Below are positions 17,879 through 25,849 of a stretch of 64,000 nucleotides of DNA, in pieces. Origin of the DNA: an uncultured Bacteroidales bacterium (GTDB lineage: Bacteria; Bacteroidota; Bacteroidia; Bacteroidales; FEN-979); assembly GCA_903959905.1 (NCBI GenBank), contig CAJBYO010000085.1, positions 62,001 through 126,000 of the forward strand. Direction: 5' to 3'. A program made the position numbers and the translations under genes. Position 1 is the first letter of the stretch. Each line of letters begins with the position of its first letter. The notes under the pieces were generated by a model. The model searched no databases. It worked only from the letters and a program-made list of their open reading frames with translations, and was not told where the DNA came from.

Positions 17879-18715
17879 TTAGTGTTTTTTCTTTTTTATA
17901 CTTAAAGTGTAACTGAGTTTACATGTAACATAAAATGGATTACCCGGTAAACTTAATTCCAGTGGTCTTACAACATTCAATGGAATATCATAATGTGGGG
18001 AAACGGTCAATGAAAACGATCGGACTGTAAGTGTGACCGGCAGTTGAAGGCCAATACAAAGGGGCATGAAATCGTAGGAATCGATGGAGGTCGTTGTATC
18101 AATTTCACCATTGTATATTAATGTCTGAGAAAATTTTGTTCCCATGATGCCAACGCATGTCGGGGAAATTGCCAGAGATGCTTTTTCCCGGTAAAAAAGG
18201 TTGATATATTTAGACAAAGACAACTCTTCATACCAGCTGGACATACCACCGCCAAAACTAAACCCCAGGTAATTACTGATCGATAATATTTTGAGATTTA
18301 ACCCAATCCCAAGATTTAGCGCATTGAAAAGCACGTTATTACTTTCCAGCCTGTTATATAAATAATCGTAGCCTGGGGTAATCGTTAGTTTAGGATGTAA
18401 ACGGAGTTTGAATGATATCCCCAGGTCTGTTAGGGTTATAAGGCCCTGGGTTTTCCCCATCCCATAACTGTATACACTGAAGGACAACCCTGATTTATGA
18501 TTGTAAATTATGGATGGGTTCAACCCTATTTGTTGTATCCCGTAATTTCTGCCCGAATAAATGGCATTAGACATGAAATCAACTGAGAAAACCAATGTGT
18601 CTTTTCTTTTTGACAGGGTACTGTCAGCAGTAGAAATTGCAGCATACAAATTATTTTCCTCCATACAGGAGAAACACATCAGGAAGAAACTTATTATTAT
18701 GCTTTTAGATCGCAT
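17879..18715 (-). CDS. Predicted outer-membrane barrel lipoprotein of the polysaccharide operon
   Basis: The start at 18715 gives about 278 residues: a hydrophobic leader (MRSKSIIISFFLMCFSC) that may be a lipobox, then a body of alternating beta strands with many aromatic and small residues and a basic C-terminus (KKKKH). The frame could be extended to 18784, but a -7 box at 18742-18749 lies inside that extension, so the shorter start is preferred. It is the first gene before wecB, the PgaB-like protein and the GT2. Its place resembles that of an outer-membrane exporter, though it lacks TPR repeats. No named family recognised. Confidence 0.6.
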   Translation of the reverse strand: MRSKSIIISFFLMCFSCMEENNLYAAISTADSTLSKRKDTLVFSVDFMSNAIYSGRNYGIQQIGLNPSIIYNHKSGLSFSVYSYGMGKTQGLITLTDLGISFKLRLHPKLTITPGYDYLYNRLESNNVLFNALNLGIGLNLKILSISNYLGFSFGGGMSSWYEELSLSKYINLFYREKASLAISPTCVGIMGTKFSQTLIYNGEIDTTTSIDSYDFMPLCIGLQLPVTLTVRSFSLTVSPHYDIPLNVVRPLELSLPGNPFYVTCKLSYTLSIKKKKH

Positions 18716-18741
18716 GAAAAATTCCATTGATAAGTCCAAAG

Positions 18742-18749
18742 CAAATGTA
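18742..18749 (-). promoter_or_regulatory. -7 promoter element of the wecB polysaccharide operon
   Basis: The minus strand reads TACATTTG (TAnnTTTG), 27 bases before the ATG at 18715. It is probably the promoter of the four-gene operon ending at 11432 and it decides the start of the first gene. Confidence 0.5.
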
Positions 18750-18842
18750 TATCCGAGAAACCCGTTAACTGTTATGAAATTCACAAAATAATGTACAAGA
18801 TTATATTATGCCAGGAGGGTATAGGGAATGTTGCCACCACAA

Positions 18843-18961
18843 TTTACCATTTGCAACATCTTTTCCAGGTTGAGCCTGCTTTCCGACAGTCACAACAGCA
18901 TCTTTTCCTGTTGGCTTTGTGTATCTTATAACAAATCAATCCTCTTCAAGAAATCCTGATT
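18843..18961 (+). pseudogene. Decayed fragment of the acyltransferase gene 3' end
   Basis: This stretch aligns along its whole length with 11205-11325, the 3' end of the acyltransferase gene, including a 19-base exact match (CAACATCTTTTCCAGGTTG) and the shared end around AAATCCTGATT. The frame, which resembles QHLFQV at its start, is broken by a stop after CIL. It is a vestige of a second acyltransferase copy, just upstream of the DUF2202 gene promoter. Confidence 0.7.
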
Positions 18962-19032
18962 CCGTTTTCAGAACATTAAAATCTCATACAAGAAATATTA
19001 AATATCGTAATAGATATATATGTATGAGTATA

Positions 19033-19040
19033 TACTTTTG
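19033..19040 (+). promoter_or_regulatory. -7 promoter element for the DUF2202 gene
   Basis: TACTTTTG lies 46 bases before the ATG at 19087 and downstream of the first ATG of the longer frame (18919), which supports the shorter start. Confidence 0.5.
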
Positions 19041-19086
19041 TTTTCATCGAATACTTACTCAACTAACCCTTCTAAAACTAACTGTC

Positions 19087-19830
19087 ATGAAAGCAAGAAA
19101 AAATTCAGCCATCGGAATTTTCATGGTGATGAATGTATCATTTATGATACTATCACTGAACGGATGCACAAAAGAAACCGCTGTTGCAACACCTGCAGCA
19201 GACTCCCAGTACAAGGATGCCATCCTTAACTACTCAACAGCAGACACCTTACTTACAGGATGCCTGTCCTGTGTCGATTCCCTGCCATTTGAATCACTGA
19301 ATGAATCTGAATCGGAAGCCCTTGTTATTATGCGGGAAGAAGAACTCCTGGCGCATGATGTATACTTTACCATAAGTCAGTTATATACCAAGCCCATCTT
19401 CAGGAACATTACCCGAAGTGAACAGCGGCATACAGAGGCAATCAAGGCGTTGCTCAGTAAATATTCACTGGTTGATCCGGCATTGAACCACGTAACCGGT
19501 ATTTTCATGAACCAGGACCTTCAGACATTATACAATTCGCTGGTGACGCTTGGGTCGGGTTCATTAATCAATGCACTTACAGTGGGTGCCACCATTGAGG
19601 ACCTTGATATTAAAGACCTGGAGGAGCACTTGCTGACCATTGATAACCAAGATATAACATGTGTTTTTAACAACCTTATGCGTGGCTCACGAAATCATTT
19701 GCGTTCATTTTATGCCAATATTATATTCACAGGAGGCACCTATGTTCCACAATACCTGACACAAACAGAATTTGACGAAATCGTCAATTCAGCATATGAA
19801 ACCGGAAACGGAAACTGCCATTGTAACTAG
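19087..19830 (+). CDS. DUF2202 family lipoprotein (ferritin-like helical fold)
   Basis: The chosen start gives about 247 residues with a lipoprotein signal (LSLNGC, Cys near residue 26). The mature part is helical and contains the DUF2202 signature MREEELLAHDVYFTISQLY and SEQRHTEAIKALLSKY, whose Glu and His residues are spaced as in ferritin-like four-helix bundles. A CLSC pair (CLSCVDS) lies near the mature N-terminus and the protein ends in CHCN. Function of the family is unknown; a metal-binding role is plausible. The longer in-frame extension to 18919 lies over the acyltransferase remnant and upstream of the promoter, so it is not used. Confidence 0.8.
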   Translation: MKARKNSAIGIFMVMNVSFMILSLNGCTKETAVATPAADSQYKDAILNYSTADTLLTGCLSCVDSLPFESLNESESEALVIMREEELLAHDVYFTISQLYTKPIFRNITRSEQRHTEAIKALLSKYSLVDPALNHVTGIFMNQDLQTLYNSLVTLGSGSLINALTVGATIEDLDIKDLEEHLLTIDNQDITCVFNNLMRGSRNHLRSFYANIIFTGGTYVPQYLTQTEFDEIVNSAYETGNGNCHCN

Positions 19831-19852
19831 CTCGCAGTGCCTGGAATACTAC

Positions 19853-19892
19853 TGTGCCGGGGAGTTTTGAACTCTCCGGCACAATTTATTTT
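19853..19892 (+). terminator. Rho-independent terminator after the DUF2202 gene
   Basis: A 13-base stem (GTGCCGGGGAGTT paired with AACTCTCCGGCAC, one G-T pair) with a three-base loop is followed by ATTTATTTT. It lies 23 bases after the stop. Confidence 0.75.
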
Positions 19893-20113
19893 AAGGCAAT
19901 ATAATGATATTGCATCCCTGCCCACAATCACAAATAGCTAAGATCAAATTAACAATTTAGCAAGTCCGGGAATATGAGAACATTTCAAATTAAAAAAAGT
20001 TGCGACGATGGATTTCTTCCTTATCCTTGCAGCATTATATTTTCATGGTTTAATTCATCAACCTGATCCTTCAGCCTTATAAGAAAGAAAATGGGTAACA
20101 TCATATTTGCTAA

Positions 20114-20833
20114 ATGAAAATTCAATTTATATTTTTTTTCCTGCTGACGGGACATGTGCTGGCCTTTACCCAGGAACCCATTCCCAAAGACACCTTTGAT
20201 ATTGTATCCCGCGCCATGCAATTCCCGCATCATTATAAAAAGTGGGGATTCCAGGTGGCTGCCGGACTTTCTATGGTTAAACCTCCGGAAGATTTGCTGG
20301 AAAATGCAATTCAGGCACCATTGGCGAATGTTCACATGACATTCGGACTACCCTGGAAACTATCCATAGAATCGGACCTCACTACAATCATCGTGTCCAA
20401 TCAACTGAGGGCAGGACCAAGGATCAGCTTTTTATTCAGGGATTTCGGAATAAAAGGAGGATGGGACATTGCTTATGTGTACGGTCGTTTACAGCAATCC
20501 GGATTTAACAACAGTACGCAGGCATGGATGCATTATCCGAATCTTTCACTTGGGTACAAGCTAAAAAAAATGGCCTTCACCCTGAAGGGAGAACTGGTAA
20601 TTGTTGGCAAAGTTTCAACAAAATCAGGTGAAATAGAAGTCAGCCGGTCAAAAACATTCCTGAATGGCGGAACCTTAACCTTTTACCTGGAACAAAGAAT
20701 TCACAAGAATAAGGTTTTAGTTGTTGGCCTTAAAGACAATTATGTGAAATTTTATTGGCCTACCTGGCTCTTGTTTTCCACATTTAACCGGTTTTATCAC
20801 ATCCCCGAACTTTATCTAAGCTGGATATTATGA
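20114..20833 (+). CDS. Hypothetical outer-membrane barrel protein
   Basis: A 239-residue protein with a Sec signal (about 1-20, FLLTGHVLAFTQ). The mature part alternates hydrophobic and polar residues with frequent glycine and aromatics and ends in ELYLSWIL, consistent with a small outer-membrane barrel. No named family recognised. It overlaps the GDPD lipoprotein gene by four bases (ATGA), so the two are translationally coupled. A 28-base piece of it recurs exactly at 11347-11374. Confidence 0.6.
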   Translation: MKIQFIFFFLLTGHVLAFTQEPIPKDTFDIVSRAMQFPHHYKKWGFQVAAGLSMVKPPEDLLENAIQAPLANVHMTFGLPWKLSIESDLTTIIVSNQLRAGPRISFLFRDFGIKGGWDIAYVYGRLQQSGFNNSTQAWMHYPNLSLGYKLKKMAFTLKGELVIVGKVSTKSGEIEVSRSKTFLNGGTLTFYLEQRIHKNKVLVVGLKDNYVKFYWPTWLLFSTFNRFYHIPELYLSWIL

Positions 20834-22074
20834 ACATCAGAAATTTATATGTGATTGTTTTGCTGATGCTAACCATTGGCTGCAATAAAGAATCGATCGT
20901 ACCTGTCCCCACTTCCGGGAACAACTCATTCCCTGACGGGACACTTCCTTTACCTCCTGCATCAAAGCCACTGATGGAAGGAATTTACCTGGTAAATACC
21001 AACACAACAATATTTGGTGATACGATGGTTGTAAAATGGAACCATTCCGGTATATTGTTTACCTCTAAGAATGGAAAACATTTCATCATGGATGCAGGTT
21101 GCCTTGATTCAGTAATACTCATCCGGGGTTATTGGCGTGACGGGTACAGTGATGCGACAGGTCTGAGCAACATGTCCATTTCCGGATCAGAGGGGGGAAA
21201 AGATCTCATAGCAGGCAAGCCTGTTGCGCAAATTATTATCAGAGGGGCCTTTGGCACAAACAACGACGCCCCAAATCAAACAATCACACTTCAGTATCTG
21301 CGCCCGTTTTCAATAAAGGTTAAAGAAAGTAACTTTTATATTCTTGGGCACAGGGCCGGAGGACGAAATTCCGAAAGGCTACCTGTGTCGGAGAACAGCA
21401 TTGCCATGGTTAGATTTACAGAAAGACTGGGAACTACAGGCATTGAAGTAGACCCCAGGATCAGCAGTGATGGGGTTGCTTTCATTTATCATGATCCGGA
21501 TATCAACACCCGGCTCACACAAAAAGGACTGCTTGCCGGTGACGTAAGTGCTTATACATGGCTCCAGTTGTCGTCATTTGTCAAACTGATCCATGGAGAG
21601 AGGATTCCTTCACTGGAAGAAGTACTTGCATTTGCCATTGACAGCACCGAATTACGCTTTATCTACATGGATATGAAAAGTGCTGAAGCCGTACCCGCGG
21701 TTATCCCGATACAGCAGCGTGCGATACAGCGGGCAAAGGATAAAGGCCGTGACATCGTTATCCTGATGGGAATTCCGGATACGGATGTGTTGAATGCACT
21801 ACTGGCATATCCCGGGTACCGCAATGTTCCATCCTTATGTGAACTTGAGGTGGAGGATGTCAGGACGGTGAATTCCAAAGTATGGGCCCCACGCTGGACC
21901 TTAGGCACCCAAAATGACCTTGTACAGCAGATGCATGATGAAGGGCGATTGGCTGTTAGCTGGACTGTTGACAGCCCGGTCTGGATACGTAATTATCTTA
22001 ACCAGGGAATTTTTGACGGGCTGGTTACCAATTTTCCGTATGTTGTTGCTTATCATCATTATATACAAGAGTAG
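20830..22074 (+). CDS. Glycerophosphodiester phosphodiesterase domain lipoprotein
   Basis: A 414-residue lipoprotein (MLTIGCNK lipobox, Cys near residue 19). Residues about 35-165 form an unassigned beta-rich domain. From about residue 170 the GDPD barrel is clear: LGHRAGG, SENSI, TGIEVDPRISSDGVAFIYHDPDINT (catalytic metal Glu/Asp and general His), IPSLEEVL, and the C-terminal SWTVDSP and GLVTNFP. GDPDs cleave glycerophosphodiesters to glycerol-3-phosphate and alcohol; this one should act at the cell envelope. It lies between two barrel-protein genes in a tight operon. Confidence 0.85.
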   Translation: MNIRNLYVIVLLMLTIGCNKESIVPVPTSGNNSFPDGTLPLPPASKPLMEGIYLVNTNTTIFGDTMVVKWNHSGILFTSKNGKHFIMDAGCLDSVILIRGYWRDGYSDATGLSNMSISGSEGGKDLIAGKPVAQIIIRGAFGTNNDAPNQTITLQYLRPFSIKVKESNFYILGHRAGGRNSERLPVSENSIAMVRFTERLGTTGIEVDPRISSDGVAFIYHDPDINTRLTQKGLLAGDVSAYTWLQLSSFVKLIHGERIPSLEEVLAFAIDSTELRFIYMDMKSAEAVPAVIPIQQRAIQRAKDKGRDIVILMGIPDTDVLNALLAYPGYRNVPSLCELEVEDVRTVNSKVWAPRWTLGTQNDLVQQMHDEGRLAVSWTVDSPVWIRNYLNQGIFDGLVTNFPYVVAYHHYIQE

Positions 22075-22078
22075 TAAA

Positions 22079-22666
22079 ATGAGACACGGAAGAGCGTTTG
22101 TTTTACTGACACTGATTTTTGCAACAGTGGCGGTGTATTCACAGAAAAGCGACAGTGTAAGGCTGCACCTTAACCGCTATACCCTTACAATCGGCACAGG
22201 CTGGACACATTATATCAATACCCTCGAAATTGGTGGTCAGAACATTCAACAGGATTTTGCCGGAGTTTCGCTGAAATTTTTCTGGGAGCCGGAACACCGG
22301 CTGAGCCTGGGAATGGAAACCGGGTATTACAAACTGTTCTCTGCGAAAGGGCAGCTGACCGACAATACTACCGGGCAGGTTGATCGTTCAGTTATTCCGT
22401 TACTCTTTTTAATTCGGATGAGAATCATTGAGAATGTGCATATCGGGATTGGAACCGGTATCGCATTCATCACCAACAAAACCGCCGGTGGAAAACAAAA
22501 GGTTGTAACGGAAACACTTTCTCTTTCCAATTTTGAACTTTCAGGAGCATACATATATCCACTGAGCAAGCACTGGCTCCTGGGAGGCGAACTTAAACTG
22601 TTTCATTTCGGGAACACGGAAGATACGATGTATTCTATCCAGGCAACCTGCGCCATGAAGTTTTAA
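22079..22666 (+). CDS. Hypothetical outer-membrane barrel protein
   Basis: The start at 22079, four bases after the GDPD stop, gives 195 residues with a signal peptide (FVLLTLIFATVAVYSQ). The mature part is made of amphipathic beta strands and ends in ...CAMKF with a terminal Phe, a hallmark of outer-membrane barrels. A longer frame begins within the GDPD gene and is not credible. No named family is recognised. The operon 20114-22666 thus encodes barrel-GDPD-barrel, which suggests a phospholipid or phosphodiester uptake function (inference). Confidence 0.6.
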   Translation: MRHGRAFVLLTLIFATVAVYSQKSDSVRLHLNRYTLTIGTGWTHYINTLEIGGQNIQQDFAGVSLKFFWEPEHRLSLGMETGYYKLFSAKGQLTDNTTGQVDRSVIPLLFLIRMRIIENVHIGIGTGIAFITNKTAGGKQKVVTETLSLSNFELSGAYIYPLSKHWLLGGELKLFHFGNTEDTMYSIQATCAMKF

Positions 22667-22752
22667 AAATAGTTTTCGTACTTACGCAAGTTTTCACTTT
22701 TTGGTACGTCTAATTTATAAAACAAGTTGTTTCACCAGTAAAAACAAAGAAA

Positions 22753-23184
22753 ATGAAAACACTTAAAAGCATTGTGGTTTTGTTCGCGATCATTCTATCT
22801 ACGGCACTTAATGCATTGTCACAAAACGGATCAACCGGTTCCACTCCAATAAATGCAGCAGGAACAGGTTTAACAACCAATTCCGGACAAAGACAGTTCA
22901 CAGACGCCAATAAAGACGGCGTTTGCGATAACTTCCAGGGTAGAATAAGAAATGGCCAGGGTGCAAATTTCACGGATAAAGACAGGGACGGTATTTGCGA
23001 CCATCGATTGAAAAGGGGCCAAGGAAAAGGGAATCACTTTGGATGTGGCACGGGTAACAGGTTTCGTCACGGAAACGGACCGGGAAATTGCAACAATGGA
23101 GGAAACGGTTATCAACGCAGGCATGGTCAGGATAATCAACAACCTGCTGCACCTGAACCACAAAAACCGAGTGATAAGAACTAA
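22753..23184 (+). CDS. Small secreted protein with Ca-binding-type DxDxDGxCD repeats
   Basis: A 143-residue protein with a signal peptide (about 1-24). The mature part has two repeats, DANKDGVCDNFQ and DKDRDGICDHR, that resemble the calcium loops of dockerin/thrombospondin type 3 modules, each with one cysteine. A Gly/Asn/His/Arg-rich low-complexity tail follows (HFGCGTGNRFRHGNGPG). It precedes an ECF sigma/anti-sigma/Spy-like gene set and is separated from it by a hairpin. It may bind metal at the envelope. No named function. Confidence 0.7.
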   Translation: MKTLKSIVVLFAIILSTALNALSQNGSTGSTPINAAGTGLTTNSGQRQFTDANKDGVCDNFQGRIRNGQGANFTDKDRDGICDHRLKRGQGKGNHFGCGTGNRFRHGNGPGNCNNGGNGYQRRHGQDNQQPAAPEPQKPSDKN

Positions 23185-23201
23185 TTGCGGCCAATCAACA
23201 G

Positions 23202-23244
23202 GGAAACCAAAATATTCATGAGTTCCTGAATTATTTTGGTTTCC
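23202..23244 (+). terminator. Perfect 13-bp hairpin between the Ca-motif gene and the sigma gene
   Basis: GGAAACCAAAATA and TATTTTGGTTTCC form a perfect 13-base stem around a 17-base loop, 14 bases before the sigma factor ATG. The 3' side lacks a long T run, so it may be an attenuator or bidirectional structure rather than a full terminator. Confidence 0.55.
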
Positions 23245-23257
23245 TTCATTAGTCAAA

Positions 23258-23857
23258 ATGCATGATAGAATGACGGAACAGCAGCTGATAGATGGACTTA
23301 TCAATCAGAATAAAGACGCAATTTTGTATCTCGTTAGCACCCGTCAGCAAAACATAATTAAAACAGCCTATTATTTTGTCGCCAATATGCAGGATGCTGA
23401 AGATCTTTCGCAGGAGGTGCTGCTTGAAATACTCAGATCTGTCGGACTTTATAAAAAAGTGTCGTCTCTCAATACATGGATATACAGGATTACAGTGAAT
23501 AAAGCGCTGGATCATCTCAGAAAACAAAAACGAAGAAACATTATTCAAACAATTGGGTCATTCCTGATGAACATACAGGAAGAAAAAATTGCCAGTCACC
23601 ATGAACCTTCATTCAGAGACCATACGAATGAAGACCGGGAGAACAGGAAGATACTTGACACAGCTGTCGGTTCATTGCCTCAAAATCAAAAAATAGCTTT
23701 CGTCCTGAACAAATATGATGAGCTGACCTATAAAGAAATATCAGAGATTATGAATCTGTCGCTGTCTTCTGTTGAATCTCTGATCCACAGGGCAAAAATG
23801 AATCTTCAAACCAAGTTAGCAAACTACTTTTCAGATTATGCGAAAAACAACAGATAA
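23258..23857 (+). CDS. ECF RNA polymerase sigma factor
   Basis: A 199-residue sigma-70 family protein without region 1 or 3. Region 2 is visible in AYYFVANMQDAEDLSQEVLLEI and WIYRITVNKALDHLRK; region 4 in QKIAFVLNKYDELTYKEISEIMNLSLSSVESLIHRAK with its helix-turn-helix. It overlaps the anti-sigma gene by 20 bases. In Bacteroidota such sets, with a Spy/CpxP-like protein, typically respond to envelope or heavy-metal stress; the trigger here is unknown. The gene probably controls its own promoter and that of the upstream Ca-motif gene. Confidence 0.92.
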   Translation: MHDRMTEQQLIDGLINQNKDAILYLVSTRQQNIIKTAYYFVANMQDAEDLSQEVLLEILRSVGLYKKVSSLNTWIYRITVNKALDHLRKQKRRNIIQTIGSFLMNIQEEKIASHHEPSFRDHTNEDRENRKILDTAVGSLPQNQKIAFVLNKYDELTYKEISEIMNLSLSSVESLIHRAKMNLQTKLANYFSDYAKNNR

Positions 23858-24308
23858 TCCAGGTTGCACTTTCATCCGCGAGAATCTATTCTCGTACCAG
23901 GAGAATACACTTTCGTCGGAGAATCACCAACTCTTTGAAGATCATGTTCGTAAATGTAGTGACTGTGTCCAGTTTGTAAACAAGTTCCTGCAAATTTCCA
24001 ACATATTTGAGGCAAAACGAGTTGAAGAACCAAATCCGTTCATCCATACCCGAACCATCCTGAAAATTGAGTCAGCACTTGAAAGAGGCAATAAGCCGTC
24101 GTTTGCTTTCTCCAAAAAAATTCTTCAGCCGCTTATGCTTTCAACCGGCATATTAATGGCTGTTGTGATAGGCTTTGCTTTGGGGAAACAGGTTGATTCA
24201 GCAAGATCTATGAATTTGTCCCGTCAGAATGACATCCAGTTCATGAAATCGGATTTATACTTTACCGACTTTATGGACGAGGATAATACCTATTTTGCCA
24301 ATCATTAA
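23838..24308 (+). CDS. Membrane anti-sigma factor with zinc-finger N-terminus
   Basis: A 156-residue protein. Its N-terminal 60 residues carry the zf-HC2-type motif (H42, HVRKCSDC: H-x3-C-x2-C) that binds ECF sigma factors. A single membrane helix follows (about 93-112) and a short periplasmic part (about 113-156). It overlaps the sigma gene by 20 bases and lies 10 bases before the Spy-like gene. The periplasmic tail probably contacts the Spy-like sensor (inference from cnrX-type systems). Confidence 0.82.
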   Translation: MRKTTDNPGCTFIRENLFSYQENTLSSENHQLFEDHVRKCSDCVQFVNKFLQISNIFEAKRVEEPNPFIHTRTILKIESALERGNKPSFAFSKKILQPLMLSTGILMAVVIGFALGKQVDSARSMNLSRQNDIQFMKSDLYFTDFMDEDNTYFANH

Positions 24309-24318
24309 AGCAAGTGCC

Positions 24319-24876
24319 ATGAACTACTTTTCAAAAACCAAGGTTATTCAATGGGGACTGGTGTTCCTGGTTATTGTGCTGCTATCTGCATTAATCAGCG
24401 TCCTTATCTTTTTCAACAGCGACTCAGGTGTTTTGAATGCAACCCAGCCTGGCAATACTGAAAGAAGAATCAACCAGGAATTAAATTTAACTGCTGCCCA
24501 GTCAAACAAGGTGGAGACCGTCCTGAGCGAATACAGAACTGCAACAGAGCCAACCAGAATGACTATCAGAAGCCATCGGGTCCAACTGTTGGAAGAACTT
24601 GCTTCTGGTAATCCGGATACCATTCTGATAAACATGCATCTGAACGAGATATGCAATTTACAGAAGGAGATGCAAAAAGCCGCAGTCAAACAATACATGG
24701 CGCTTAAAAATATCTGTACTCCCTTTCAGTGCGAAAGGCTCTCATCCCTCTATTTTGAATTATACGGTTTCCAGGGACAGGGAAAGGGAAAGGGCATGGG
24801 CAATGGCAAAGGAAAAATGCATCAGTACAGAAGAGGTCAGGGGCAACAAAGGGACAGGAATCAGGAAGCGCACTAA
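24319..24876 (+). CDS. Spy/CpxP/CnrX-like periplasmic sensor, membrane anchored
   Basis: The start at 24319 gives 185 residues: an N-terminal membrane anchor (about 10-35) and a helical periplasmic domain with LNLTAAQSNKVETVL and the repeated LTxxQ-like second half (CTPFQCERL), as in periplasmic heavy-metal sensor/LTXXQ proteins. A Gly/Lys/Arg/Gln-rich tail (about 155-185) resembles the tail of the upstream Ca-motif protein. Third gene of the sigma/anti-sigma operon. It probably senses metals or misfolded envelope proteins and tunes sigma release. Confidence 0.75.
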   Translation: MNYFSKTKVIQWGLVFLVIVLLSALISVLIFFNSDSGVLNATQPGNTERRINQELNLTAAQSNKVETVLSEYRTATEPTRMTIRSHRVQLLEELASGNPDTILINMHLNEICNLQKEMQKAAVKQYMALKNICTPFQCERLSSLYFELYGFQGQGKGKGMGNGKGKMHQYRRGQGQQRDRNQEAH

Positions 24877-24916
24877 TGGTGAATAAAATTATCAAAGCCC
24901 AGGCAACCGTAAAAGG

Positions 24917-25663
24917 CTATTGATTCACGATGAGTTTTTTTGTCGGGGTTCTTTTCCCGTCGACAAGGAGTGAACAAAAATAAATTCCTTCACATAAATG
25001 AGTGATGTCAGCCGAAACACTATTGGTCCCAGCAGAAACCTGGTGCTGTTGAACTACTGCTCCCTGTAAATTCTGTATTAAAACAGTGCCTGAGCAAAAT
25101 GCAGGAAGGAGATAACTGATCTGCACCCTCTCCCCTGCCGGGTTCGGAAATATATTCAATATCAAATCATTGCAGGTACTTACTTCATCCAATCCTACCG
25201 GGAACGTCTGGTACCTTACTGTAACACTCACTGAATCATCCGGATTCTGCTGGTCAAAGAAAACCCAGCGAACGATACTCTCTCCTATGAAAAAGTTGTT
25301 GTAGGCGATTTGAGCATAAATTGCCTTGAATCCGGAGTAGGTTTCGCCCGCCCCTAAAGGCACTGCATTGGGTGAAACGAGGATGTGCGGGGCATAGCAG
25401 AAATTGGCCCAGCACATATAGGTCTGGGTGGAATCAAGCATGCTCAGTTCCTGTTTTTTACACAAAACGTTGATGGAATTGCCGCTGGTGTTTTTAACAT
25501 CAAGGTAGGTGAGCAGTGTATTGCTGTCGGGGGTGCCTGACTGTATGATCGTTGAGTTTGGGGCTACAGGCCCAAACTTATTGGAGAGGGAGAGGCTTTG
25601 TGAAAAGCATGCCAATCCATATGTTAGAAACAGTGAAATGAAAAGCAGTTGTATTTTCACCAT
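24917..25663 (-). CDS. Secreted protein with type IX secretion (Por) sorting domain
   Basis: A 248-residue protein with a signal peptide (about 1-22, LACFSQ). The N-terminal domain (about 25-155) is beta-rich with a CxxxxC-like cysteine set (CWANFCYAP) and no known name. The C-terminal ~75 residues are a type A T9SS sorting domain: NIFPNPAGERVQISY, then ...GIYFCSLLVDGKR...KKLIVNQ. It is therefore exported across the outer membrane by type IX secretion. It faces the Spy-like gene tail to tail. Confidence 0.85.
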   Translation of the reverse strand: MVKIQLLFISLFLTYGLACFSQSLSLSNKFGPVAPNSTIIQSGTPDSNTLLTYLDVKNTSGNSINVLCKKQELSMLDSTQTYMCWANFCYAPHILVSPNAVPLGAGETYSGFKAIYAQIAYNNFFIGESIVRWVFFDQQNPDDSVSVTVRYQTFPVGLDEVSTCNDLILNIFPNPAGERVQISYLLPAFCSGTVLIQNLQGAVVQQHQVSAGTNSVSADITHLCEGIYFCSLLVDGKRTPTKKLIVNQ

Positions 25664-25693
25664 CTTGTATTTTGTTAATCAGGTAATGATATA

Positions 25694-25701
25694 CAAAAAT
25701 A
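25694..25701 (-). promoter_or_regulatory. -7 promoter element of the T9SS cargo gene
   Basis: The minus strand reads TATTTTTG, 31 bases before the ATG at 25663. Confidence 0.5.
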
Positions 25702-25775
25702 CACTTTTTAATGGTTGAATGCAAATGTGAATAAGAGGGGAAAGTAAATAGCCGGCTTGGACATAAACCACTTCC

Positions 25776-25810
25776 TTTTTAACCACTTAGGCACATAGGG
25801 CACATAGGGG
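25776..25810. repeat. Dispersed intergenic repeat (AACCACTTAGGCACATAGGG type)
   Basis: This segment matches the reverse complement of 31017-31050 and is related to the arms of the inverted repeat at 49903-49987. It lies between convergent/terminal gene ends and promoters and encodes nothing. Confidence 0.6.
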
Positions 25811-25849
25811 TACTAAAGGGTTGAAATGTAAACAACCAGAAGGCCAGGA

